From NCBI RefSeq assembly GCF_003935895.2, contig NZ_CP054058.1, forward strand, positions 3,205,177 to 3,269,176: DNA of 64,000 bases, in the 5' to 3' direction. The first letter of the stretch is position 1, and every line of letters begins with the position of its first letter. Positions 49,063-57,346 of this stretch are shown here, one piece after another. The notes under the pieces were generated by a model. That model did not search any database and was not told the DNA's origin. It saw nothing but the letters and a program-made list of their open reading frames with translations. The position numbers and the translations under genes are program-made. The stretch is from Scandinavium goeteborgense (GTDB lineage Bacteria > Pseudomonadota > Gammaproteobacteria > Enterobacterales > Enterobacteriaceae).

Positions 49063-49601
49063 GCGCCCTGACTATTTTCTCTGATAAAAACGCCAGCGAA
49101 CCAACCTGGCACAGCACCGACGGCCACGACATTCAGCAGCAGTTGAACGCGAAAGGCGTGCGCTTTGAGCGCTGGGAAGCCGACCGGGATCTGGGTGCCA
49201 ACCCGACGCCGGAAACGGTGATTAATGCGTATCAGCACGCCATCGACAAACTGGTACAGGAAAAAGGTTATCAGAGCTGGGATGTGATCAGCCTGCGCGC
49301 CGATAACCCGCAGAAAGACGCGCTGCGGGCGAAGTTCCTGAATGAACATACTCACGGCGAAGACGAAGTGCGCTTCTTTGTCGAAGGCGCGGGGCTGTTC
49401 TGCCTGCATATCGGCGAGGAGGTGTATCAGGTGCTGTGTGAGAAAAACGATTTGATTTCGGTGCCCGCGGGTACGCCGCACTGGTTTGATATGGGTTCTG
49501 AGCCGAACTTCACCGCCATCCGTATTTTCGATAACCCCGAAGGCTGGATTGCGCAGTTCACCGGTAGTGAGATTGCGAGCGGGTATCCGACACTGGCGTA
49601 A
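49059..49601 (+). CDS. mtnD: Acireductone dioxygenase MtnD
   Basis: MtnD oxidises acireductone; with iron it gives formate and 4-methylthio-2-oxobutyrate, the methionine precursor, while with nickel the off-pathway product forms with carbon monoxide. The 180-residue cupin has metal ligands in [14 protein letters not shown] (two His and Glu) and [12 protein letters not shown] (His). It is the last gene of mtnBCD and is followed by tandem palindromic repeats. Confidence 0.96.
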   Translation: MSALTIFSDKNASEPTWHSTDGHDIQQQLNAKGVRFERWEADRDLGANPTPETVINAYQHAIDKLVQEKGYQSWDVISLRADNPQKDALRAKFLNEHTHGEDEVRFFVEGAGLFCLHIGEEVYQVLCEKNDLISVPAGTPHWFDMGSEPNFTAIRIFDNPEGWIAQFTGSEIASGYPTLA

Positions 49602-49605
49602 CGTT

Positions 49606-49788
49606 TTCCCCCTCTCCCTAACCCTCTCCCTCATGGAGAGGGAACTGTACGGCACGCTTTTCCCCCTCGCCCCTCTGGGAGAGGGCCGAGGTGAGGGGTT
49701 AGGTTTACTCCCTCTCCCCGTGGGAGAGGGCCGGGGTGAGGGGTTAGGTTTTCTCCCTCTCCCCGTGGGAGAGGGTCGGGGAGAGGGC
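49606..49788. repeat. Tandem GC-rich palindromic repeats, four copies
   Basis: Four diverged copies of CCCTCTCCC(N)GGGAGAGGG lie in a row after mtnD: about 49608-49642, 49663-49700, 49707-49750 and 49752-49787. The last two share an almost identical unit of about 45 bases, CTCCCTCTCCCCGTGGGAGAGGG plus a CCGGGGTGAGGGGTTAGGTTT-type tail. Same family as at 5.5, 58.3 and 60.7 kb. Confidence 0.8.
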
Positions 49789-49789
49789 A

Positions 49790-50035
49790 TCAGGCCGCAC
49801 CGTTGCCTAACGCTAATGAATGCACTATTTCCTTTATCTCCATCCCTACCAATCGCGCCAAATGCACAAACTCCACTACATCCAGCCGACGTTCGCCGCT
49901 TTCGACTTTGGCGATAAATGACTGAGGCTTGCCCAACGCCTCGGCAAGCTGTGCCTGTGTGATCCCATTTTCCTTTCGTGCTTTCTTTAGCGCATTGATG
50001 ACACGCTGATATTCATCTGAGTAGACCGAGGCCAT
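49790..50035 (-). CDS. Small XRE-family regulator
   Basis: The 81-residue product is essentially one Cro/C1-type helix-turn-helix: VINALKKARKENGITQAQLAEALGKPQSFIAKVESGERRLDVVEFV (about residues 13-58). No other domain is present. ATG 50035 is chosen; a TTG at 50053 would add six residues. It is divergent from a Ner-like gene, an arrangement typical of phage switches or toxin-antitoxin regulators, but no toxin or phage gene is adjacent. Target unknown. Confidence 0.78.
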   Translation of the reverse strand: MASVYSDEYQRVINALKKARKENGITQAQLAEALGKPQSFIAKVESGERRLDVVEFVHLARLVGMEIKEIVHSLALGNGAA

Positions 50036-50141
50036 AAGTTCGATTCCGTTCAATTATCCTGAAATCGAATATCCTCTTGTTGTGTTTTTATCCCAAAACG
50101 GGATGGTTGAATGCATAACAACACCACTTAAGGAGAACATG

Positions 50142-50453
50142 ATGTCCCATCGGAATTGGCACAATGCCGATATCATCGCCGCACTGAAGAAGCGTGGAAC
50201 CAGCCTCGCCGCCTTGTCTCGCGAGGTTGGGCTATCGTCGTCAACATTGGCAAATGCACTCACACGCCCATGGCCGAAAGGAGAGTCAATTATTGCTCAA
50301 GCGTTGAATACCTCCCCGGAAAAGATGCACGGGCCTACAAAACCTGGAAAATACCTAAACCGTAGTCAAATTAGGCACCGATTGTGTCCCCGCTTGAAAT
50401 CGCCGGGCTGTAGGCCAGATGACAAGGTCAGCCCGCCAGGGATGGCGGGCTGA
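50142..50453 (+). CDS. Ner-like DNA-binding protein with an aberrant C-terminus
   Basis: The first 60 residues (MSHRNWHNADIIAALKKRGT, LAALSREVGLSSSTLANALTRPWPKGESIIAQALN) are clearly Ner/SfsB-like, the Mu-type winged helix regulator family. The normal continuation with an IWPSRY-like motif is missing; instead the frame runs KMHGPTKPGKYLNRSQ and then into the GC-rich hairpin repeat that starts near 50400, ending inside it. This suggests a gene whose 3' end was rearranged. AAGGAG lies 6 bases before ATG 50142. It may still be functional, since the DNA-binding part is complete. Confidence 0.65.
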   Translation: MSHRNWHNADIIAALKKRGTSLAALSREVGLSSSTLANALTRPWPKGESIIAQALNTSPEKMHGPTKPGKYLNRSQIRHRLCPRLKSPGCRPDDKVSPPGMAG

Positions 50454-50634
50454 GGCGAAACGAGACAGGAAGTCGAGTCGAGCCGGCCGCAGGCAGATGG
50501 CAGGAAGATCGGGCAGTGCGAAGCACCGATTTCTTGTGCGGGGTCGCGGGGATTGACAAGGGGTGCGCGATAGCTCCCCTTGTCCCGTTCACGTTCTCCA
50601 CGGGGTGAAGAACCTGCCGAACATCGGGTGAACG
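50430..50634. repeat. Cluster of strong hairpins
   Basis: Three dyads follow each other: AGCCCGCC-AGGGAT-GGCGGGCT (50430-50451), GACAAGGGG-N12-CCCCTTGTC (50555-50584), and CGTTCAC...GTGAACG (50586-50634) enclosing GTTCT...AGAAC. No reliable gene is present. The region differs in composition from its neighbours and could encode a structured RNA or be a non-autonomous repeat. Confidence 0.6.
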
Positions 50635-50651
50635 GAACGATTCCACCGTAG

Positions 50652-51122
50652 CTAACCTCTCAACCCCTTCACATACACCACCAGCTGATCCAGCACGATC
50701 CCCCAGCCTTCATGAAAGCCCATCTGCTCATGGCGCTGACGGATTTCCGCCGTCGGATGCCGGGCAATCGCCGTGTAGCGCGTTTTGCCCTCGCCCGCAT
50801 CTTCCAGCAGCAAAATCGCAGTCATGAATGGGTTTTCAGCCGGTTTCCAGCCTTCGGTATAACCATCGGTAAAGACCAGTTTTTTACCCGGGTCGATCTC
50901 CAGATACACGCCATGGTTGTGCATCTGCTGGCCGCCGACGTCAAAAATGGTGTTAAAACGCCCGCCGACGCGCAGGTCAATTTCACATTCGACCACCTTA
51001 TGCGGCACGGGAATAAAGAAGTTTTTGATGTGCTCCGGCGTGGTCCAGCAGGTCCACAGCAGGTCGCGTGGCGCATCCACCACGCGCTCCAGTTTCAGGT
51101 CAGTATTCGGGTCAATCGTCAC
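50652..51122 (-). CDS. SRPBCC/AHSA1-domain protein
   Basis: The 156-residue product is a single START-like SRPBCC domain of the Aha1-C (activator of Hsp90 homologue) type: LERVVDAPRDLLWTCWTTPEHI at the N-terminus, VGGRFNTIFDVGG, and the end HEGWGIVLDQLVVYVKGL. Such proteins bind hydrophobic ligands; the ligand is unknown. GTG 51122 is chosen because AAGAGG lies 8 bases upstream; GTG 51131 overlaps that site. It follows mtnA on the same strand after 41 bases containing a palindrome, so it may be cotranscribed with mtnA. Confidence 0.82.
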   Translation of the reverse strand: MTIDPNTDLKLERVVDAPRDLLWTCWTTPEHIKNFFIPVPHKVVECEIDLRVGGRFNTIFDVGGQQMHNHGVYLEIDPGKKLVFTDGYTEGWKPAENPFMTAILLLEDAGEGKTRYTAIARHPTAEIRQRHEQMGFHEGWGIVLDQLVVYVKGLRG

Positions 51123-51132
51123 GATAATCACC

Positions 51133-51155
51133 TCTTTAAGGGAACCCCTTAAAGA
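51133..51155. repeat. Palindrome between mtnA and the SRPBCC gene
   Basis: TCTTTAAGGG-N3-CCCTTAAAGA is a ten-base inverted repeat. On the minus strand its second arm covers the AAGAGG ribosome site of the SRPBCC gene, so folding could hide it. Confidence 0.65.
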
Positions 51156-51163
51156 TAGACGAC

Positions 51164-52180
51164 TCAGGCAAATTTCCCCGCTGCCACCTCTTCTGGCGTG
51201 ACCACGCCGATGTCCAGCACCCAGCCGCTGATTAACGCCGCGGGAGTGACGTCGAACGCCGGGTTATACACGCGGGCATTTTCAGGCGCCCACTGCACTT
51301 CGCCGAAACTGCCCGCCACGCCGGTGACTTCCGCCGCCGCGCGCTGCTCAATCGGGATGGCTTCACCGTTCGCACAGTTCGGATCAAGCGTGGTCTGCGG
51401 GGCAGCGACATAGAACGGAATACCGTGGAATTTGGCTAGTACCGCCAGCGAATAGGTGCCGATTTTGTTTGCCACGTCGCCGTTGGCGGCGATGCGATCC
51501 GCCCCTACCCAAACGGCATCGACCTGCCCTTTCGCCATCAGACTGGCCGCCATCGAATCGGTAATCAGCTGATACGGCACGCCCAGTTCGCCCAGTTCCC
51601 ACGCGGTGAGTCGCCCGCCCTGCAACAGCGGACGCGTTTCATCGACCCAGACGTTCGCGACGTTGCCCTGCTGATGAGCAAAATTAATCACGCCCAGCGC
51701 CGTTCCCACGCCCGCGGTCGCCAGCCCGCCGGTATTACAATGCGTCAGCAGACGGCTGCCGGGTTTCACCAGCTGGCTGCCCGCAATGGCGATGCGCTCG
51801 CAAAGCTGTTTGTCTTCCTCAATCAGCCGCAGCGCTTCTGCCACCAGCCCCGGAACGAAATCTTCCTGCGCCAGCGCCAGCTTCATGCGGTCGAGATTGT
51901 TCATCAGGTTGACCGCCGTCGGGCGCGACGCGCGCAGAGTTTCCAGCGCATTGAGCAGCGCATCACGGTTCAGGCCGCACTCCGCCAACAGCGCCAGCAA
52001 CAGGCTGGCGGAAAGACCAATCAACGGCGCACCGCGCACTCGCAAGGCATGAATATGGCCGACCAGCGCCTCTACGCTGTTGGCGTCCAGCCAGCGTGAA
52101 GCCTGCGGTAGCGCCTGCTGATCCAGAATAAACAGCTGATTGTCGCGCACCCACAGGCTGGTGGTCTGTAATGTCTGCAT
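51164..52180 (-). CDS. mtnA: Methylthioribose-1-phosphate isomerase MtnA
   Basis: MtnA converts 5-methylthioribose-1-phosphate to the ribulose form. The 338-residue product belongs to the eIF2B-alpha/beta/delta family with [14 protein letters not shown], the catalytic cysteine in [12 protein letters not shown] and the aspartate in [21 protein letters not shown] 52180 is the likely start; the frame is open 40 codons further up, across the operator. It is divergent from mtnK. Confidence 0.96.
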   Translation of the reverse strand: MQTLQTTSLWVRDNQLFILDQQALPQASRWLDANSVEALVGHIHALRVRGAPLIGLSASLLLALLAECGLNRDALLNALETLRASRPTAVNLMNNLDRMKLALAQEDFVPGLVAEALRLIEEDKQLCERIAIAGSQLVKPGSRLLTHCNTGGLATAGVGTALGVINFAHQQGNVANVWVDETRPLLQGGRLTAWELGELGVPYQLITDSMAASLMAKGQVDAVWVGADRIAANGDVANKIGTYSLAVLAKFHGIPFYVAAPQTTLDPNCANGEAIPIEQRAAAEVTGVAGSFGEVQWAPENARVYNPAFDVTPAALISGWVLDIGVVTPEEVAAGKFA

Positions 52181-52232
52181 ATCGTTAAATCCCTGTTGCG
52201 TTGTTGTATCACATTGTGTCAGGATGAAATCC

Positions 52233-52248
52233 AGATGTATAGACGTCT
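52233..52248. promoter_or_regulatory. MetJ operator between mtnA and mtnK
   Basis: AGATGTAT-AGACGTCT: two adjacent met boxes, 6 of 8 and 8 of 8. For mtnK a possible promoter is TTGTGT (52214-52219), 18 bases, TATAGA (52238-52243), which the operator would cover. Confidence 0.8.
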
Positions 52249-52299
52249 GAATGGCTTTATTTCTGGTTATCTCATCACGAGAACATGAGGATCGAGGCA

Positions 52300-53499
52300 A
52301 TGTCGCAATACCATACCTTCACAGCCCACGATGCCGTGGCTTATGCGCAACAATTTGGCGGCCTCGACGACCCGTCCGAGCTGGTTTCAGCGCAGGAGGT
52401 CGGCGACGGCAATCTCAACCTGGTGTTTAAAATCTTCGACACCCACGGTGTAAGCCGCGTGATCGTCAAACAGGCGCTACCCTACGTACGCTGCGTGGGC
52501 GAATCCTGGCCATTGACGTTGGATCGCGCTCGCCTCGAAGCACAGACGCTGGTCGAGCATTACCAGCACGCCCCGGAACACACGGTGAAAATCCACCATT
52601 TCGACGCCGAACTGGCGGTGATGGTGATGGAAGATTTATCCGACCATCGCATCTGGCGCGGCGAGCTGATTCAGGGCGCATACTACCCGCAGGCGGCGCA
52701 GCAACTCGGGCGCTACCTGGCGCGAACGCTGTTCCACACCAGCGATTTCTACCTGCATCCGCATCAGAAAAAGGCCCAGGTAGCGAATTTCATCAACCCG
52801 GAAATGTGCGAGATTACGGAAGATCTGTTTTTCAACGACCCGTATCAGGTGCACGAGCGCAATAATTATCCGGCAGAGATTGAAGCCGATGTGGTCGCCC
52901 TGCGCGCTGATGCCCAGCTGAAACTGGCGGTGGCTTCGCTCAAGCACCGCTTCTTCTCACAAGCGGAAGCGCTGCTGCACGGCGATATTCACAGCGGGTC
53001 GATTTTTGTCGCCGACGGCAGTCTGAAGGCGATCGACGCAGAGTTTGGTTATTTCGGTCCGATCGGTTTTGACATCGGCACGGCGGTGGGCAACCTGCTG
53101 CTGAACTACTGCGGCTTGCCAGGCCAGCTAGGCATTCGCGATGCCGCCGCCGGACGCGAGCAGCGTCTGGCCGATATTCAGGAGCTGTGGAACACCTTTG
53201 CCGAACATTTCCAGGCGCTGGCGACGGAAAAAACCCAGGATGCCGCGCTGGCTTACCCGGGTTATGCGAGCGAGTTTCTGAAAAAGGTGTGGCACGACGC
53301 AGTGGGTTTCTGCGGCACTGAACTGATTCGCCGCAGCGTCGGGTTGTCTCACGTGGCGGATATCGAGACCATCAAAGACGACACCATGCGCCATGCGTGT
53401 TTACGCCATGCGATTTTGCTGGGGCGCGCGCTGATTGTGTTGGCGGATAGGATTGACAGTGCAGATGAGCTGATTGCGCGAGTTCGGCAGTACAGTTAA
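52300..53499 (+). CDS. mtnK: Methylthioribose kinase MtnK
   Basis: MtnK phosphorylates 5-methylthioribose at C1, the entry step of salvage after MTA cleavage. The 399-residue product (Klebsiella enzyme 399) has an aminoglycoside-phosphotransferase-like fold with the catalytic loop [13 protein letters not shown] and the metal aspartate region [20 protein letters not shown] 52300 is chosen because it begins [11 protein letters not shown] and has GAGG upstream. It is divergent from mtnA and convergent with the ABC transporter genes. E. coli K-12 lacks this gene and excretes methylthioribose. Confidence 0.96.
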   Translation: MSQYHTFTAHDAVAYAQQFGGLDDPSELVSAQEVGDGNLNLVFKIFDTHGVSRVIVKQALPYVRCVGESWPLTLDRARLEAQTLVEHYQHAPEHTVKIHHFDAELAVMVMEDLSDHRIWRGELIQGAYYPQAAQQLGRYLARTLFHTSDFYLHPHQKKAQVANFINPEMCEITEDLFFNDPYQVHERNNYPAEIEADVVALRADAQLKLAVASLKHRFFSQAEALLHGDIHSGSIFVADGSLKAIDAEFGYFGPIGFDIGTAVGNLLLNYCGLPGQLGIRDAAAGREQRLADIQELWNTFAEHFQALATEKTQDAALAYPGYASEFLKKVWHDAVGFCGTELIRRSVGLSHVADIETIKDDTMRHACLRHAILLGRALIVLADRIDSADELIARVRQYS

Positions 53500-53502
53500 G
53501 CA

Positions 53503-53534
53503 TTTCCCCTCACCCCCTTTAGGATGAGGGGAAA
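53503..53534. terminator. Bidirectional terminator between mtnK and the transporter
   Basis: TTTCCCCTCA-N12-TGAGGGGAAA is a ten-base stem placed between convergent genes. Confidence 0.82.
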
Positions 53535-53552
53535 CACATCCCCTGGTTTAAT

Positions 53553-54620
53553 TTACGGCTTATTCTTCGCTTCCAGCGTAGCAAACCACGGTGCGACGAA
53601 ATCTTCGGTCTGGCCCCAGCTTGGGACGATTTTGCCCAGGCTTGCCACGTTCACCGCGCCCGGCTGCGCTGCCAGCAGCGCCTGCGGGATCGCCGCCGCT
53701 TTGAAATCATAGGTCGCAGGCGTTGGCTCGCCGGCGATTTTATTGGCAATCAGGCGCACGTTGGTGGCACCAATCAGTTTCGGGTCCACCGCCACACTCA
53801 CTTTCCACGGGCTGTTCGCCTCACGCATCAGCTGTAAATCCTGGTTGGAAACGTCGATGCTATAGAGTTTAATTTCGGTGCGACCGTTCTCTTTCAGCGC
53901 CTTATACGCGCCCTGGCTGAACGCATCCCAGGTGCCCCAGATAGCGTCGATTTTGCCTTTCGGATACTTCGCCAGCACTGCGCCGACTTTATTGGCGGTG
54001 TCACCCTGCACATCAGAAGAAACCGCCCCGATAGACTCCAGTTCGTGAATGCCCGGGTTCTGCTTCAGCAGCGTCTGGTAACGCGTCTGGCGGCGTTCCA
54101 TCGGCGGGAATCCGGCGACCCACAGCTTGATGATGTTGGCTTTGCCATTGAAGTCCTTCACCAACTGGCCGAAAGAGAGATCGGTCAGCGAGCCGTCATC
54201 CTGCTGGGTGACGGTCACGCCCGGGATTTCGCCTTTTACCGCGGTGTCGAACACCGCCACTTTGATGCCCGCATCAACTGCTTTTTTCACCAGTTCGGTG
54301 GAGTACGGGTCACGGCCCTGCGACAGGATGATCCCGTCATATTTCTGGCTGATGGCCTGGTTGACGAAGTCCTGGAATTTGGCGTCGTCGCCGTTGCTCA
54401 GAAAAGTGCTGACTTTGAATCCGAGCTTTTTGCCTTCCTGAATAGCACCGGAAACGAACTGCGTGGTGTTGTCGTCCGAACCGAGGTTACGCACAATCGC
54501 GATACGAATCGGGCCGCTGTGGTTGGCGATCGCCGCCGGAACCGGGGTTGGCGTTTCAGCATAGGCGGCAACGGAATTGAGCAACCCGAGCGCGATGAGT
54601 GACAGCGTGATTTTTTTCAT
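53553..54620 (-). CDS. Sugar-type ABC transporter substrate-binding protein (possible methylthioribose-binding)
   Basis: The 355-residue product is a periplasmic binding protein of the ribose/galactose class (Peripla_BP_4 type), with signal peptide MKKITLSLIALGLL...AYA. Recognisable parts are IRIAIVRNLGSDDNTTQFVSG, GIILSQGRDPYSTELVKKAVDAGIKVAVFD and IDAIWGTWDAFSQGAYKAL. It is the last gene of a three-gene transport operon whose promoter region contains MetJ-type boxes. Neighbouring mtnK suggests a methylthio-sugar ligand, perhaps 5-methylthioribose; ribose or another pentose remains possible. Confidence 0.85.
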   Translation of the reverse strand: MKKITLSLIALGLLNSVAAYAETPTPVPAAIANHSGPIRIAIVRNLGSDDNTTQFVSGAIQEGKKLGFKVSTFLSNGDDAKFQDFVNQAISQKYDGIILSQGRDPYSTELVKKAVDAGIKVAVFDTAVKGEIPGVTVTQQDDGSLTDLSFGQLVKDFNGKANIIKLWVAGFPPMERRQTRYQTLLKQNPGIHELESIGAVSSDVQGDTANKVGAVLAKYPKGKIDAIWGTWDAFSQGAYKALKENGRTEIKLYSIDVSNQDLQLMREANSPWKVSVAVDPKLIGATNVRLIANKIAGEPTPATYDFKAAAIPQALLAAQPGAVNVASLGKIVPSWGQTEDFVAPWFATLEAKNKP

Positions 54621-54671
54621 TTTGTTTACCCTGATTGTTGTTATGTCTGAGTTGTTGTTATGTGCGAAGCG

Positions 54672-55670
54672 TTATGTCCGGCGCTGGAAATAGGTCAGAG
54701 CCAGCGCGCCTGCCAGCACCAGACCTTTGATGATGTCCATCGCGTAGTACGGTACCGACAGCATCACCAGCCCGTTCGACAGCACGCCAAGAATCACCGC
54801 CCCCACTAACGTGCCGAGCGCGTTGGGTTTACCCGATCCTGCCAGCGAGAAGCCAATCCACGCAGCCGCGACCGCATCCATCAGGTAGCCGCTGCCCGCG
54901 TTCACCTGCGACGAGCCGATGCGCGACGCCAGCAGAATGCCGCCCAGTCCGGCGAGCAGCGAGGCAATCACGTACGCCGCCACTTTGTAACGCGTGGTGC
55001 GAAGCCCCGACAGGCGCGCCGCTTCCGGGTTGCCGCCAATCGCGTACATCCGCCGCCCGTGGGTGGTCAGCGAGAGCACCAGCTGCGCCACCACCGTGAC
55101 CACCAGCATGATAATCACAATGGTCGGCACCTGACCGAGCAGGCCAAACGCCGCCGGGATCGTGCCTTCCGCCATATCGCCGCTCGGCAGTACCATGTTT
55201 TCGGTTATCGAGCCGCCGAAGCTGTAGGTCGCCGCCACGCCCTGCACCACGAACAAACTGGCGAGTGTCGCGAGCATGTCGGGAATACGCAGAATGACAA
55301 TTAAAAAGGCGTTAAACAGCCCCACCAGGGTGCACAGCAGCAGCGTGACCACAATCGCTTCGGTGGTGCCGAAGCCGTGCCAGACGAACAGCGAAATCAC
55401 CAGCGCATTTGCCAGCGACGCGGTCGAACCGACGGACAAATCAAAGCCGCCGACGGTGAGTGAAATTGACACACCGACGGCAATCACCGTCACGATGGCA
55501 ATCGAACGCAGGATGTTGATGATGTTGAACGGATCGAGGAAGTTATCCGACGCGAGGCCAAAAATCGCCACCAGCGCCACCACGGTCAGCAACATGCCCC
55601 ACTTATAGAGAAAATCGAAAAACTGCTGACGGCCCGATGCCGTCGCTTTAACTGTCAGGGCCTTGCTCAC
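54672..55670 (-). CDS. Sugar-type ABC transporter permease
   Basis: The 332-residue product is a BPD_transp_2 family inner-membrane permease like RbsC, with 8-10 hydrophobic segments and the family signature GGFDLSVGSTASLANALV, then NPEAARLSGLRTTRYKVAAYV (EAA-like loop) and SRIGSSQVNAGSGYLMDAVAAAWIGG-type end region. It starts with GTG at 55670, overlapping the ATPase stop by four bases, so it is coupled to it. Same presumed substrate as the binding protein. Confidence 0.87.
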   Translation of the reverse strand: MSKALTVKATASGRQQFFDFLYKWGMLLTVVALVAIFGLASDNFLDPFNIINILRSIAIVTVIAVGVSISLTVGGFDLSVGSTASLANALVISLFVWHGFGTTEAIVVTLLLCTLVGLFNAFLIVILRIPDMLATLASLFVVQGVAATYSFGGSITENMVLPSGDMAEGTIPAAFGLLGQVPTIVIIMLVVTVVAQLVLSLTTHGRRMYAIGGNPEAARLSGLRTTRYKVAAYVIASLLAGLGGILLASRIGSSQVNAGSGYLMDAVAAAWIGFSLAGSGKPNALGTLVGAVILGVLSNGLVMLSVPYYAMDIIKGLVLAGALALTYFQRRT

Positions 55671-57169
55671 GACGCCGCTCCTCCGGTGGAGTAATAAAGT
55701 AGGGTTTCTTCGCGGGCCTCAGCGCCCGCCACTTCTGCCACAATGCGTCCGTCCCACAGCACGCAGATCCGGTCGCATAAGCCGACCAGCTCCGCAAATT
55801 CGCCGGAGGCGTAAATCACGCCTTTGCCTTCGCGGGCCAGGCCGTCAATCAGGTTGAACAAATCGGTTTTGGCTTTGACGTCCACGCCTTTGGTCGGCTC
55901 GTCAAAAATCAGTACATTGGCATTGCCGCGCAGCCATTTGCCAATCGCCACTTTTTGCTGATTACCGCCCGACAACCTGCGCAGCGTCTGCGACGGGCCG
56001 GTGGTGCGAATGCCGATGCGGGCGATGACTTCTTCCGCCCAGCGCCAGGCTTTTCGATGCCCGAACAGGCTCCAGCGGGAAAAGCTGTTATCGGCCCCCA
56101 CCGCCAGATTCATGCCGATCGACTCATCGATGAAAATGCCCTCTTTGCGCCGCTCTTCCGGCACCAGTGCCAGCCCGCGTAGCACCGAATCTGCCGGGTC
56201 ACGTGGCCGCCACGGCTGCCCGTTCAGCTCAGCACGATCAACGCGGCTTTTACTGGCACCAAACAGCGCCTTGCACAGTTCGGTTTTTCCGGCCCCCGCC
56301 AGCCCGGCGATGCCCAAAATTTCGCCTTTGCGCAGCCGCAAAGAGATGTCCTGCAACAGGTGTTCGTCGTGTAGCCCATCGACCTGCAACACCACGTCGT
56401 CGCTGTAGGCCGGGCGCGCCGGGGGGAAAATATCGGTCAGCTCGTGGCCCAACATTTTTTCGACAATCTGCTCACCGGTCAGCGCTGCCATCGGCCCACT
56501 TTCGATTAAGCGCCCGTCGCGCAGCACCGTCAGGGTGTCGCAAATGGCTTTTAATTCGTGAATGCGGTGAGAGATAAACACCACGCCAATGCCCTGCTGT
56601 TGCAGGCGTCTGACCACCGTAAACAGGCGCTCGCTTTCGTGGCTGTCGAGCGGGGCGGTCGGCTCGTCGAGGATCAGAAAACGGCAGTGGTGCGACAGCG
56701 CGCGCGCCAGCAAAATTTGCTGTTTCTCCGCCAGAGAACAGCTGTCGATGGGGCGCTTCACATCGAGTTGCACGTCGAGCTGCGCCAGGGCCGCTTTCGC
56801 CTGCTGACGCACCTGCCGCCAGCTGAAGCGGTATCCCGGCCCGGCCAGATGGTCGAGCATGATGTTCTCGGCCACCGACAGGCCCGGCACCAGCGCCACG
56901 TCCACTTCCTGCTGCACCAGATGAATACCGGTTTTTTTGGCATCGCGCGGCGAGCGAATATTCACCGGCTGATTGTCGAGCAGGATCTCGCCCTCATAGT
57001 GATCGTACGTGCCGCACAGCACCGCCATCAGCGTCGACTTGCCTGCGCCGTTGGCCCCTGTCAGGGCGTGCACCGACCCGCCGGTGAGGGTAAAGGTCAC
57101 CTGCGTCAGAGCTTTGAAACCGGAAAAGGCCAGGCTGATGTCGCGCATCTCGAGGCGATTATCTACCAT
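55667..57169 (-). CDS. Sugar-type ABC transporter ATPase (two-domain, RbsA-like)
   Basis: The 500-residue product has two ABC domains, as RbsA and MglA do. The first has Walker A GANGAGKSTL, signature LAEKQQILLARAL and Walker B FLILDEPTAPLD; the second has GLAGAGKTELCK, LSGGNQQKVAIGKWL and VLIFDEPTKGVD. ATG 57169 gives MVDNRLEMRDISLAF and a normal length; ATG 57196 would add nine residues and begin three bases from the MetJ boxes. First gene of the transporter operon, divergent from an SDR gene. Confidence 0.88.
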   Translation of the reverse strand: MVDNRLEMRDISLAFSGFKALTQVTFTLTGGSVHALTGANGAGKSTLMAVLCGTYDHYEGEILLDNQPVNIRSPRDAKKTGIHLVQQEVDVALVPGLSVAENIMLDHLAGPGYRFSWRQVRQQAKAALAQLDVQLDVKRPIDSCSLAEKQQILLARALSHHCRFLILDEPTAPLDSHESERLFTVVRRLQQQGIGVVFISHRIHELKAICDTLTVLRDGRLIESGPMAALTGEQIVEKMLGHELTDIFPPARPAYSDDVVLQVDGLHDEHLLQDISLRLRKGEILGIAGLAGAGKTELCKALFGASKSRVDRAELNGQPWRPRDPADSVLRGLALVPEERRKEGIFIDESIGMNLAVGADNSFSRWSLFGHRKAWRWAEEVIARIGIRTTGPSQTLRRLSGGNQQKVAIGKWLRGNANVLIFDEPTKGVDVKAKTDLFNLIDGLAREGKGVIYASGEFAELVGLCDRICVLWDGRIVAEVAGAEAREETLLYYSTGGAAS

Positions 57170-57198
57170 TCGCTGCAAACCCCTATAATTAGCCATCC

Positions 57199-57214
57199 AG
57201 ACACCTAGACATAT
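57199..57214. promoter_or_regulatory. MetJ-like operator upstream of the ABC transporter
   Basis: AGACACCT-AGACATAT: two adjacent 8-mers, each 6 of 8 to AGACGTCT, sharing AGAC starts in register. This is weaker than the two other MetJ sites in the window but has the same tandem layout. It sits directly before the transporter genes and about 130 bases from the SDR gene. Confidence 0.6.
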
Positions 57215-57346
57215 TTCAGGCTAACGATAATACACAGATCAATAACAAATGAGCAACAGTGATATTAATCTGGTCGCTGGGCTGAGCGAGCGCTATACCT
57301 AATGAGGGTTCTCATCCGAAGACTCATCACAACATCTGGGGCAACT

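Noticed and set aside
49606-49788. Possible CRISPR array from the repeated CCCTCTCCC units
   Set aside because: Units are palindromic, diverged and unevenly spaced, without unique spacers of constant length and without cas genes; they belong to an intergenic repeat family.
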